Part shown: in pieces, positions 31,720 to 43,458 of the stretch
How the letters are laid out: every line of letters begins with the position of its first letter
How positions within the stretch are numbered: position 1 is the stretch's first letter
NCBI GenBank assembly: GCA_029204225.1
Contig: CM055107.1
Location: 47,290,476 to 47,354,475 of the forward strand
Reading direction: 5' to 3'
DNA length: 64,000 bases
From: Diphasiastrum complanatum
Lineage: Eukaryota; Streptophyta; Lycopodiopsida; Lycopodiales; Lycopodiaceae
The notes under the pieces: model-generated
What the model was told of the DNA's origin: nothing
The model's database searches: none
Seen by the model: the letters and a program-made list of their open reading frames with translations, nothing else
Made by a program: the position numbers and the translations under genes

Positions 31720-32840
31720 GATGACAAAATTTGTCAATGTAAATTACACAAATAAAGTCTTTTCATGCTCTCATCATTCTTGACACTATCCATACGAATT
31801 TCAATGACTGACCATTTTGTGTATAGTATAGTCTACAGTTTATTAAAAAATAGCATAATTTTTAACCGCAACTTTGATTGCGACATTTTTTTGTGCCATT
31901 AGAAAGCACTCAATGAGAGCTTTCCAATTAGACCCTAGATGACTAAGTTTCGAGCTATGATTTAAAAATTACAATCGAGCAAAATTTTTGACCATTTTGT
32001 GTATGGTATATAATTTATTATTCATTACAAATAGCATAACTTTTTAATCGTAGTTTCGATAGAGATGTTTTTGGTGCCATTAGAAAGTGCTCAATGATAG
32101 TTTTTCAATGACATTCTAGATGACCTAGTTTGAGCCATGAATCAAAAGTTACAATTGATCAAAGTTTTTGGCCATTTTGTGTATGGTATACAATTTGTGA
32201 TTCATTGAAATTAGCATAGTCTTTTAACCATAGCTCTGATCAAGATGCTTTTTGTGCCATTAGAAGCGCTCGACAAGAGCTTTCCAATGACACATACATG
32301 ACCTAGTTTTCACTTACAAATTAAAAGTTAGAGCCACCAAAAGTTTCCATCAAGTCAAAAAAATTTTGGGCCTAATATCGGATTTGTGCAACTCTAGATC
32401 CGATAAGCTTCTAGTCCAATATTAGCCCAAATTTTCTTTTTAAGTTGACGAAAAATTATGACCAGTTGTAACTTCTAAAATTGTAAATCAAAACTAGGGA
32501 TGTAGGATGTCTTTGAACAGCTCTTGTCAATTACTTTCTAATGGCACAAAAAGCGTCTCTTTGATCAACTGTAACTTTTGAATCGTGGCTTCAAATTAGG
32601 TCATCTAGGATGTCACTGAAAAGTAATCATTGAGTGCTTTTTAATGGCACCAAAAATGTCTCAATCAAAACTACGGTTAAAAACTTATGCTACTTTTAAT
32701 GATCATAGATTATATATCATACACAAAATGGCTTGTTACAGGTTGTTCAACGCCATATTACAATCTATTTAAAAGAAATATTTTTTCTCAAATTTGGAAA
32801 ATTACGTTATGTAAATTTCAAATAAAAGTATTTTGATTGG
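31720..32840. repeat. Foldback built from 180-bp units
   Basis: The segment ACCATTTTGTGTATRGTAT occurs at 31811, 31991 and (GCCATTTTG) 32171, spaced exactly 180 bp, giving three direct units. Each contains GTGCCATTAGAA and a segment near GACCTAGTTT. After a centre near 32400 the units return on the opposite strand: one full unit (ending near 32732, ACACAAAATGGC) and one shortened unit. The centre has an inverted pair around GCAACTCTAGATCC. Arms extend to about 31720 and 32840. No coding frame. Could be a foldback transposon or satellite-derived. Confidence 0.72.
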
Positions 32841-33460
32841 GCTACATGTGAGAAAAATTTTGAAAAAAAAAATAAACATCATCTTTTTAGAAGGCTTTTT
32901 TGTACTTAAGAACTTTGGTAATTGATTGATGACCATGGCATCTCTTCAATTCTCAAAGTAAAGTATGACAAATTTTATTTTGATAGTTTTTTCTTGAATT
33001 GTTATACTTAAACAAATCATGCATTTTGACACTCAATATTCTGAGACCTAACATAGCCATAATTATTTCTTCAATTATATTTTCATGTGGCTTTAGGCTT
33101 TTTTAGCTGAAAACGAGAGCTATATCTATTACACAAAGTTTCTCTCATCAAATCGCTATTGGCTATTTCCATTTTTCACATGTATGTTGAACTTTTTTGT
33201 TGATACGTATGTATGTTGTCTGCACGTGAATTAAATCATAAAGGAATTAGAGGAAGCAGTGAGAAGATGATCATATGCAAGCTATTCAAGATACCCATGA
33301 TAATCAAAAAGTGTTTTCACTCACTATTCAAATGCCATTTTGTACTTCATCAGCTCATATTGCACTTGCTATTGTACGCAAGGGTTCCAAACGTGAGATC
33401 GTGTTAGATTGCTCACTAAGGATAGAGTCATTAGTAAGAGTGCGGTTTTTTTAAGCAAAG
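32841..33460. other. Non-coding flank
   Basis: AT-rich. No recognisable feature between the foldback and the DUF8039-like fragment, other than isolated short frames. Confidence 0.35.
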
Positions 33461-33469
33461 TTCAATGAA

Positions 33470-33691
33470 ATGCTTCACAATAGGTTCTTGTCAAATACTC
33501 ATGTTCGAATCCTTGCGTATGCATTCCATGATGATGTTGTGTATTTGCCCATTCCGATCAAGAATGCTAACATGTATAGTCTTCATGATGTAGTGAAGAA
33601 TTACATTGCTTGGACCATTGATAGGTTGATAAGTTATGAATTGTTAAGTTATTGTTCTATGTACAACTATGTCATTAGATTTTCTAGATGA
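33470..33691 (+). pseudogene. CACTA-associated (DUF8039-like) fragment
   Basis: 73 codons reading MLHNRFLSNTHVRILAYAF and VVYLPIPIKNANMYSLHDVV, then NYIAWTIDRLISY. The sequence VxLPxPIxxxxxxxLxDVxxxYxAW is the pattern of a plant domain found in CACTA (En/Spm) element proteins and some host genes. Short and isolated; no transposase or terminal repeats were identified. Most likely a transposon fragment. Confidence 0.4.
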
Positions 33692-33716
33692 ATGTGATAA
33701 ACTTTCAGCTGTTGCT

Positions 33717-33719
<3 letters not shown>

Positions 33720-33752
<33 letters not shown>
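33720..33752. repeat. (TG)n microsatellite
   Basis: About 15 TG dinucleotides followed by alternating purine-pyrimidine CGCGCATGCACGCGC (to about 33778). Confidence 0.9.
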
Positions 33753-33779
33753 TGCGCGCATGCACGCGCTGTGCGCGTT

Positions 33780-34795
33780 TGAGTGATATACTTTTAGCTA
33801 AGATATGGTGCTTTTTTTGTACATAGAGAAAAATTTGTGGGCTTCCAAAATGACGCGACAAATCCAATCACACAAGAGAATCCATTGAAGAGTGTAGTTC
33901 ATAAACATCATGACATTATCCCAAGCCATGTGTATGAGGTGTGAAGTGACTTTAATATATTTATTTTGGTAATACATGTAAAAAAAAATTATCTTCTCTA
34001 ATTTTTTGCTGTAGAGCACAATGATTGTGGAAGAAGGTAGAAGTAGTTTTGTGAAAAGGAAGAAGACTCCAAAAGGAGCTACAAAACAAAAGAATGTAAA
34101 AAGCTAGGTTAACTCATAGACTATGTCACAATATGCTTTTTAAATGATTTATTTGTTCCTTGTATATGCAACTATTGACTATATAATATCCATTGCTTGT
34201 AGACTTCATATATTGTTGTTGAAGATGACACTGGTGAACAAGAAAGATAATGAAGCACTTGGCCACTTTGTTTCCTACGACAAGAAACTTTAATTTGACC
34301 TACTTCAGGTTGTCATAGATTGAGTAAAAGTAAATATTACACCTACAGCTCCATGTATTATCTTGCTTAGGCATCAAAATTGTATTTATACTTTTGTACA
34401 CCATAAACATGTATATTACCAATCCATATTGAACTGATTTTGAAACATTCGGCATGTATCTGACTCAACATGTAGTAATGTAAAGAGAAATCAACTTTTT
34501 TTAATGTAAACTACCTAATTTAACTGAAAAATCACTTTTCAACTGATTCTTACCAAAACTGTATCCATGCATGAAATTTAACAGAACAATCTACTATAAC
34601 ACTTTGTATGACGTACCCACATATGCAAAGTGACTCAAAAAAGTCTTTTTCACAATGGATACACATTGGTGTTTCATTCCCTAACATGCAATCAGAACAT
34701 TTTGTAAATTTTGAACTAAAACTGTAAAAAATGGAAAAAGTCATCTATGTTGAGTCTAGGGGTTGATAAAAAAAATTTGTATCCATTTATGCGTA
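33780..34795. other. Non-coding region
   Basis: AT-rich; a short frame near 34021 (MIVEEGRSSFVKRKKTPKG) could be a leftover exon of the preceding fragment, but evidence is thin. Confidence 0.3.
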
Positions 34796-36400
34796 AGTAG
34801 GTGATAGGGCCAATTTTGGCTTAGGAGGCAACTCGAGCAAGTACACTTGTAATTCCATGATTAGGCCAAAAGTAACTTGTGATGTGGCTCAAGCTAGTTA
34901 GGCTTGCTACTAGTGTCATAATTAGGTTGGATGTGTGACTCATTACTATGTGTTGGGATGAGATCTAGTGACCAATCAAAAGTGAGATTTCTATCAATTT
35001 GGTCCAATCAAGCTTGAGGTTTTATAAGTCACTCAGCCAATCAAATCTAGAGGAGGAGAAAAAGGGGTCCAATGAAATCAAGCACCCTCTACCTCGAGTT
35101 CCTATTAGGCATAGTAAGTTCATTTTGTATTGTTGGCAGATCCCCTGTTCTAGAAGATCTGTTAACGGTTCTTTGCTTCTTGTTATTTATTTTGTCTGTT
35201 AGCAGAGGCTGTGGGCCAGTTTATCTTGCTTGTTTTAGGCCCAAATCAGATAAAATGGACTGGTATCATTGTAGTATATTGTCCTGCCTGTCAGAGGACA
35301 ACTCAGGGGCGTCTCTCTTAAACTGAAATCACATGCTTTCAAACCAAACATGCAGATCATGCATTCAACCAAGAAATCAACATATAGAGTGGTTGAAATG
35401 CCATGAAATCCTACTTTAATGCTGCAAAACGAACTAGATCAGATCCTAAACTATACTACATTAATCCACAAACAAGAAATCAAGAAAATAGAGACTAAAC
35501 TAGACAACATTTTGATAGTCCAAGGATCAAAAAACACTCATTTCTTGATTTTTGGATAGCCCAAGAACATTAAGAACTGGATTGTAAAAGGATATGCAAG
35601 ATTTACACCACAAAACAATCCTATTTAGTTTACCTGAATGTTGAAACCTACATTAATCTACAAGAAAACAAGAAATTTAATCCACCACTAAGATCCACAA
35701 CCACACACAAAGGAAATGGAAGGACAAGATCATTAATGCATCACTCAAGAAACAAGAATGACCAAGGAGCTCAAGAATGCATCAAAAACTCATGGAAGAT
35801 AATCTCATTTCAGCATGGAGTAGATACATTTACAAAAAACTCTCTTCTACAAAAAGGGAGTCTCTTAAATAAGCAAGAGAGCTCCTCAAGTGGCATCCTA
35901 GTGGCATTTCCACATTTCACAAATTACAAGTGGAATAATGCTCTCCACTCAGCCTTGCAGTTTGACAGCCGTATTGACCGTCAAGAGCCATTTTGGCCAT
36001 AAAATACAAGCATCTTAGAAATTTGGCCGTCATAGTAGACAGGCACATACAATTCAAAAACGTCATTTTGAAATGTGCCTTTGTTATTTTACTTGTATAA
36101 ATTCACAATAAATATATTATACACACTTGACGCCTCATCTTTGAAATTCGTACCCATCTCTAAACTATCAATGTCATTTCAGATTTGAAGGTCAAATGGT
36201 TTTTTAAACCATCAATCAAAAAAAGGATGACAGGCAGTCTAGACCGTAAAATTGCAAGGCTGTCTCCACTAGAGGTCACCATCAAAAGGTGGCTCACTCT
36301 ACTTTCTTTAAGAGGGGTCTACTTGCATTTCTTACTTTGCCTAGAAATACTAGTTCCTACATGGTCATTCCATCTTTCAGGATTCATCATGAGGCTTACA
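34796..36400. other. LTR-like unclassified repeats
   Basis: Contains CCAAT-type motifs near 34972, 35004, 35037 and 35070 and two stretches (34800-35330, 35340-36020) with the base composition and layout of retrotransposon LTRs, but no matching ends, primer site or coding part. Confidence 0.25.
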
Positions 36401-39400
36401 CAGTTCTTGCCTGTCATTCTTAACTAGTACTTCTCGGCTCTCATACTCGGCTCTCAGTCTTTATTCGTCTCGTCTTCTCACAGACCTCCTCGGTCTAAGG
36501 TGAGAGGTGCTCTTGGGTAGCTCTGGCCGAGTATCTTGAGGATTTGTCAGAATCAGCCAACATCATCCCACCGCTAATGTGTTGCAAGACCCACTGCAAC
36601 TCATATTGAATGATGTCGCTCCGCTTCCACATTGGCATCTTCGATCTCACTTGGAAGAGCCAATATCCTCATTCGCTTGCATAAAACCAAGTGCTTATTG
36701 TTGCCGGCCTTTATCAAAAAACTGCTTTCGCAACTTGCCGCAATTTAACCAGAATGTCTTATTGCTGCAAGTGGTTGACATTTTCAAAATTGGAAAACTC
36801 CCAACAGCTTCACAATTGCATGCCTGAGTGGATCCCACGTGTTTTTTTTTCTTTTGTCACTTGTATCTATCATTGACGATTTCATCTTTGGTTTCTTGGC
36901 ATGTACTAACTTCTGAGAGGTCTATCCTCTATTTTGCTTCTAGGTGTTTCCTCAATTCTTCTCCTAGTTGAAGTTCCAGTCTTGTTGATGCTCTTTCCTG
37001 ATAGGTTGCACAAATCTTGGTTATCAGTCTTCAAGGGAATGGACTCATCGACAAGTTCGTGGTAGAAACAGATTGGACAGATGGGTTGGTGATGGTAGAG
37101 AAACTGCATGATGAAGGCTTGGTGGAAGGGTGAAGGGACTGATAGTTCTACAGATGTAGCCTTGGACCCTTGCAATGTCGAGCTTTGACCACCACTTGCT
37201 GGGTGAGAAGCTCGTTTTATTCTGCAAGTCCATGGTTGTCTTCATCTTTATTTTCTGTAGCTCTTTCTTCCTTTGATCCATTAGCTTTGGATCTCTTCGG
37301 GCTTTATAGGAGGGAATTCAACTATCATTGCTCCAGACAGTTTCTTTTGATCAAGATTGTCTGACTCATTTGTTGCTTAAGTTTCGTCCTTTTCTCCTCA
37401 GCTTCTTGGATTTTTCTCTTTATTTCTTCTAGTTGTTTCGTCTGCTTCTTAGATGTTCTATTCTGGCTGACCAACCAATGTAAGTGGTAGTTGGTCTCCG
37501 CAAAACACTTGCAATGATCTTTTAGCCGCCTCGGTAAGACTATCAGGATTTGAAAAAACTGAGGATTTCTCAGATGAACAGTGGTTTGATGGAAAATAGA
37601 GAAATGGAAGGAAGGGTGGTGGCAGTGGTGACAACAGTAGATGGTGTGGGCGATAGGCATGAGAATGGATGCAGATGTATGGCAAGAGGCTGGTTGAAAA
37701 AGGAGCCTGATTTTCCAATGCATGTGCTTCCATCTTCTGAAGGATCTTCGTTAGTACCTACAAAAAGAAAAATAGATTATTATTTTAAACAATAATCTAT
37801 GCTAAGTATATAAAATATAAAAATTAATACAAATAAAGTTAAGTTTTTAGAAAGTTAAAAACGTACCAAACAACATTTTCAATCCCAGCATTGCAAAAAG
37901 TTAAAAGAGCTTTTTGCACTGAAGCCGACTGTCAAACTTGAATGGAATATTATAGCTCTCCAAATAGGAGAAGTTGTGATTTCAAGAAATCCTTCCATTA
38001 CACTATGAATTTCAGTAAATTTAAATGGAGAATCATCATTTCTTAAAAAGAGTGTAGAGTCTTTTCTTAAAAAAATTTGAAATCTCCCTACAATCTCCTT
38101 CTTTCACAGCGTAAAAACACGATTGATCATCGACATATTTCGGGAGGTATGTCTTTGTTGGATCCGCCTCGACAACAGTCTCACCCCATGCCAATCTTTC
38201 TCTGTCTCTTTTTTCAGCCTTTGCTTTTAAAATATGTTGTTTAAATTGCTCTAGAAGGATTTTGTTTTTTTTTTTTTTGTCTTCAACAGACTTAAAGAAA
38301 TGAGAATACAACTATGCTTAGCATAGGATGTACAAAACAAATAACTAAAAAATTATGATATTAAACATGCTAGAATAAAAAGTACAACTATGTTTAACAT
38401 AGGATGAACATAATAAATAATTCATAGATTAAATCTATGATAAGCTTGAGAACCTAGCCTAGAGAATACATTTATTATGCTTAACATAAGATATAAATGT
38501 TTAAAATAAAAAAATAATATATTTTTATGTTAAACATGAGTGAAGTGAATAATATCAAAAAAGGAGTGAGGGCTTCATTTTTACTGCTCAAAGGATAAAG
38601 CCTTTGGCACTCCGCAAAATCTTCACAATTCAACCCTGTTACTAGGGCCTCTTGAGCTTTCATGAATATTTTATGCCTATGTTATAAAATAAATTAGTGA
38701 TCAATATCACAAAAAAATAAAAAATGATTGTAATTAATATTAAAAAATGTTATTAAAAAACATAAAGAGAATATTACCTCTGAATTTTTTTTTTTTCCAT
38801 TTCAAGAAGGGAGAGTTGAGAAGGGAGGACATTGATTACCAGCTCGGAGAAATTTATTCCTTGCATATTTTTTCACTCAGAAATATCCATCTCTGTTGGT
38901 ATGGATTTTAATGTCTGAGTGGTGGCAAGAACTTTATTTTTGAATTTTGAAGCTCCTTGAGCTGACTGGTCCTTTATTTCAAAAAAAATTTATTTATCAA
39001 AAAATTTATTCACAAGCCCACACTTGAAAAATAACATTAAAGAGATACAAAATATTAAAACATTTGTATAATTCATTTATTAATTTTAAAAACTTTAAAA
39101 ACAAACATTCTATGCTAAGCATAGCAAAGCAATTATCTGGCCACTGTGAAATACAACCTGATAAGAATTATCATATTTTATAAGACTCTGCGTTGGATTT
39201 TTTGAATCGAATGACAAGTCTGTTCTTGGACACAAAGTGCTTTCAGCTCCAACTGGCTATGGATGGATCAATAGGGGGTCGATCACACTGGTCTATATCT
39301 AAAATCAACGTAGTATCTCTAATTTTTATTTTATTTTATGAATTTGATCTCTTATTCTAGAGATCTCAAATGAAAATTCAGAGGTTAAATAGAGGCTCCA

Positions 39401-39680
39401 AGCAAAACTAAAGTGGATTCTTTTATTTATTTTTACTTTTTTCAGAGAGAATTACTTTTGGTCGTTTGGCCATTGATTTGTTTCTAGCCCTTGGTTTTTT
39501 GGTTCCAGGTTCAGTATGTACAGTAGTTTGAGATCTTTGTTTTAGAGAAGGGGACTGATTCGAAGGGTGCAGATTTTTCAATAGCATCAGTGTTGGAAGG
39601 GACAGTGGAAGAAGCTATTTTTCCACGTGCCAATGCCACTCACTTTGTACTACAAGAAGACCGTTCTTCCTATCGTCTGA
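36400..39680. other. Unclassified region with short minus-strand frames
   Basis: Minus-strand frames at 36906-37281, 37325-37733 and 38036-38311 are lysine-rich or histidine-rich pieces (for example QTKQLEEIKRKIQEAEEKRTK and a KAEKRDRERLAWGETVVEAD stretch). I could match none to a family. They could be exons of one degraded transposon gene. The palindrome cluster starts in this region. Confidence 0.3.
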
Positions 39681-39865
39681 ATTCTATGTTGAGCATAACA
39701 TCTCTTCAATCTTTGTGAGGTTATGTTATGGCTCAACATAAGATATTCTCTTCATTTCTTCCGAGTTCTATGCTGAGCATAGCGTGACTTCTCACTCAAC
39801 ATGGTTATGTTATGATGAGCATAGGATCTCCTCTTTCGCTCGCCTGCATCCTATGCTTAGCATAA
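37797..39865. repeat. Dispersed 15-bp palindrome CTATGCTNAGCATAG
   Basis: Perfect at 38312-38326, 39110-39124 and 39768-39782. A perfect palindromic variant CTATGTTTAACATAG is at 38388-38402. One- or two-base variants lie at 37797, 38475, 39684, 39810 and 39851. Each copy is embedded in different sequence, so this is a dispersed short motif and not a tandem array. Confidence 0.75.
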
Positions 39866-39888
39866 CATAACCACATTGAGTGAGAAGT
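39787..39888 (+). other. Long hairpin (41-nt arms, 20-nt loop)
   Basis: Left arm 39787-39827, loop 39828-39847, right arm 39848-39888. The arms pair with only about four mismatches in 41 positions. Two copies of the TATGCTTAGCATA-type motif lie in it. No coding potential. An RNA from here would fold like a small-RNA precursor; the cluster around it favours a transposon origin. Confidence 0.7.
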
Positions 39889-39986
39889 AAAAATAATTTT
39901 TTAAAAAATAGGATTTTTGTTGGTGGGTCACACCCACCATAATCAGATTAAAAAGACTAAAATTCAAGAAGGCATTTTCTTTACCA

Positions 39987-41040
39987 GTGCTTCAGAGCAT
40001 TGTTGAAGAATCATACATGCCAAAGCCAAATGTGTCGTTAATTAGGCACACATATGATTTTCGTGAATATATTAAGACGTCCAATGAAACAAATCATTGT
40101 GTTGCTACTATTAATGATATTAGCTTTCAACATCAGTTCAAAATCACATGTAATGAAACTGGCATCACATTGCTATGCGGCAAACAATTTTCAAGTTCAG
40201 TTTCATGGTTACCTATTGAAGGAGTACGATTTTTGTTCAATATGTCATCTGTTCAAATCAAGCTTGTTGCGTTGTCTCCCTTGAAGTCCATGCTAGAAGA
40301 ACAAAAAGCACAAAGAGAACATCATGAGGTTGACCCATTTGCCTCATTAAATTTTTTGGAATCAAGTATTCCAGCAGCTTATCGATTTTTTGATGAGTTT
40401 GATCAACATTGGTGGATGGACTTTTTTGAGGAACAAAAAATCAGTTTGCTCAAGATAATGATTTCTTGGAGCTTGTGCAAGGTGAGGAACGTGAAATTTA
40501 TGTGAGCTCAAAGAAGAATAGGCAAAGTGTAAAAGTTGCAAAAATGGAGTGGCGCGATGATTTGAATGAAATCCAAATTGAAAGCCTTATTGCACTTCTA
40601 GCTTCAGAAAACACTGAAGGACATCCATTTTGGATTGCCAAAGTACTTGGTTTCATTCAAAATAGCAATAAGACAAAGGTACTACGTGTCCTTTGGTTGC
40701 GCACCACTTCAACGAATGCTTTTTCGGGATGTTGCAAGTAGATCCAAAGGTCAAGAGAAAATGATTGCCAAAGAACCAACCGAAGGTTGATGATTTGAAT
40801 TTACAAGATGTAGATGTTTTGGCTTTTAATTTTGAGTTAACAATGACCAATCATCTACGAAAGTCAACTATAGCCATACTGAATGAACGACTTGGATTAA
40901 TGAGACAACCATCGTCCTCAACTCGTCAACAATAGAGAAAAGTTGACTTACAAGGTTTTTATCAACATTGGATGCGGATTCTGAGGACGATATGCTAGTC
41001 AACTCTGATGAATAAGACGGGTCTTCCACCTCATCGGTTG
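39987..41040 (+). pseudogene. Broken ORF, transposon-like, with GHPFWIAKV segment
   Basis: Three successive frames read one protein: 39987-40505 (MLQSIVEESYMPKPNVSLIR to WWMDFFEEQ), about 40445-40741 (NDFLELVQGEEREIYVSS, EGHPFWIAKVLGFIQNSNK, KVLRVLWLRTT) and about 40785-40940 (NLQDVDVLAFNFELTMTNHL, STIAILNERLGL). The x-HPFWIAKV...KVxW segment is a small barrel-like domain seen at the C-terminus of some plant transposon proteins. Two frameshifts and stops make it a pseudogene. Exact family not identified. Confidence 0.5.
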
Positions 41041-41898
41041 AAAACGAGCGTGTTCAAAATATGTCAAGTTCTGAATTGAGAGGCATCAGTGAAAATGTAC
41101 TTTGAAAACAAAAATATGTATAATATAATTTAAGCCCTTTTGTATTTTAATGGCATTTCGACTTTCAAAAATCATGTGTTGTCTTGAAATGTTATGTGGT
41201 ATGTAATTATGATGGTTTTATGAAATTTGCAAAAAAAAAAAACCTACAGTCTCCATTAAAAATAGACACTCTTTAACATTTTTTTTATTATTGCAAATTA
41301 GATAATCCTTAAAAAAAACCCCATGATTTTGGCCTAAAACTAGGACCATTAAAAAATACCGAAAAATGTTACTCTTTTTTAGATCAAAATGCCAAAACAA
41401 ATGTCATTATGTTATATCCTAATATGATAGCAATTACACGATCGCTATAACGGAAGTATGAAAATACATTAGAGAGATAGGAGCTCACACCACACACACT
41501 CGGTTAGCCTTTATAATCATACATTCTCATTAACAAAATTGATGCTATACACACCATGTGGAATATTGGGTTCATGAAGGTTTTTGATAGTACCGAGAAG
41601 TTTGACACAAAATTCATATTATAGTTATATACAACTACCCATTTCATCATTGTGTATTTCTAATACTCCCCCCTTAATGATAAGCTTGTTTTTCACAATA
41701 TTCATCAATGATCTCTGTGAAAATTAGCAGATATTAGCTTGATAAACATATAGTTTATTGTAAATTTTGTAATTTACATGTGTGTGAGCATGTTCACATG
41801 TGTAGTCTTTGTGTTATGAACTTCTAGAATCAAAATTTCTCCATCAAGTGTGAATTGTTTTTTGTAGAGATCCTGGTGAGAAACGAGAAGTACATTGA
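41041..41898. other. AT-rich non-coding
   Basis: Non-coding, with oligo-A runs. ACATGTGTGTGAGCATGTTCACATGTG lies at about 41777-41802, an E-box-rich stretch like those in LTRs; this may be the leader or LTR of the Copia F gag that follows. Confidence 0.35.
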
Positions 41899-43110
41899 TT
41901 GTACAAGTCATTAGCAAAGATGGGATCAATAGGTGCATTCCTCTTAAAGGCTAGTGAGAGGTTAAACTCTACAAATTACTCCATTTGGAAAGTGAGGATG
42001 ATGTCACTCCTTGTGCCCCAAGAACTCTATGATCTTGTCCTAGATGAAGAGGATGAACCTCTAGGTGGACAAGAATTGGAGAAGTACAAAAAGATGGCAA
42101 GACTAGCATTACATTATGTGAAAATGAATGTTAGTAATGATCTTCTCAAAAAAGTTCTAACTTTCAATTCAACCAAAGAAGCTTGAGATTCACGAAAAGC
42201 TATTTATGAATCCAACAACACTTCAAGAGTGCTCATGCTAAAAAAAACCAAGTTTTGCAAAGCATGAGAAAAAAGTGATGAAAGTGCACAAGATTATGTG
42301 CTTGGAATCAAATCTCTTAACAAGGAACTTGCTTCAATAGGAGATAAGATTCGTGATAATGAACTTGTTCTAGTGATTCTAAAGGGACTTGGTCCAAAGT
42401 TTTTCCATTCAAGATAGCCTACCTTCCATAGACAAGCTCCATAGTGTGCTTGTGGCCAAGGAATGCAAAATCCAACATGTCAAGAATAGGATGAGTTCCT
42501 TGTCCTTTCATGATGGAAATGAGAAATCCAATTTCTCAAGCAAAGCAAAAAGAAGAACCAAAGCTATTTATGAATCCAACAACACTTCAAGAGTGCTCAT
42601 GCTAAGAAAAACCAAGTTTTGCAAAGCATGAGAAAAAAAGTGATGAAAGTGCACAAGAGTATTTGCTTGGAATCAATTCTCTTAACAAGGAACTTGCTTC
42701 AATAGGAGATAAGGTTCGTGATAATGAACTTGTTCTAGTGATTCTAAATGGACTTGGTCCAAAGTCTTTCCATTCAAAATAGCCTACCTTCCATAGACAT
42801 GCTCTATAGTGTGCTTGTGGCCGAGGAATGTAGAATCCAACATGTCAAGAATAGGATGAGTTCCTTGTCCTTTCATGATGGAAATGAGAAATCCAATTTC
42901 TCAAGCAAAGGCAAAAAGAAGAACCAAAGCAAGGATGCTAAGGAGGAGGATCAAGCAACAAGCTTCAAGAGGAGAGGTGCACAAGGAATTCAAGCAAACT
43001 TAAGCAAAGAAGAATGTGATAATCTTTCCATTGAGGAGGAGTCACTAATGGTGTCCAACTTCCCATCAACAAGCCTTAAAGGTGAGGAAGAATCTTGGTG
43101 GATAGATAGT
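41899..43110 (+). pseudogene. Copia F gag with 364-bp tandem duplication
   Basis: Starts MYKSLAKMGSIGAFLLKASE (41899; internal ATG also possible) and shows SERLNSTNYSIWKVRMMSLL, KYKKMARLALHYVKMNVSN, KEA-stop, YESNNTSRVLMLKKTKFCK, GIKSLNKELASIGDKIRDNE and a lysine-rich end. The segment 42196-42559 is repeated at 42560-42927. Both copies carry the same stop after TKFCKA and the same stop near the GLGPK motif, so the duplication happened after inactivation. At the end it reads ESWWIDSG, the start of protease. Confidence 0.87.
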
Positions 43111-43330
43111 GGGAAATGATCTTAAATGCAATATTGAAGGAGTAGGATTAGTTCCTATGGGTCTTGAATCTACCAAGAAAATCATGCTTGGGGGTGTGTT
43201 GTATGTTTCCAACATTATAAGAAATTTGTCAAGTGTTGGCAACTCAAAATCAAGGGCTTCTTTGTTACATTTGATGGAAATGCTTGCTTGATAATGAGGA
43301 GTGGAAATGTCATTGCCAAAGGGAAGATGG
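43111..43330 (+). pseudogene. Copia F protease remnant
   Basis: Following WWIDSG a deletion removes the first half; the remainder reads NDLKCNIEGVGLVPMG, GGVLYVSNIIRNLSSVG and MRSGNVIAKGKM. The catalytic DSG and the landmarks are there but not in one intact domain. Confidence 0.72.
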
Positions 43331-43458
43331 TAGGCTTTTCAAGCTTAATGCTTTTGTGCAAGCTAACCATTGCGGATTGATAGTCAATGAGAAAATAGCA
43401 CAAGTGGAGCCATTCACAAGAAATTGGATCACCCTAATAAAAAATCCATGGAGGCTAT

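Noticed and set aside
31811-32350. Centromeric satellite
   Set aside because: The 180-bp period invites the idea, but there are only three direct units, then inverted ones, beside ordinary LTR debris and genes.
37325-37733. Minus-strand 132-codon frame with a coiled-coil-like tail as a host gene
   Set aside because: The N-terminal half has a His/Cys-rich composition that differs from the tail and shows no intron signals I trust; kept only as unclassified.
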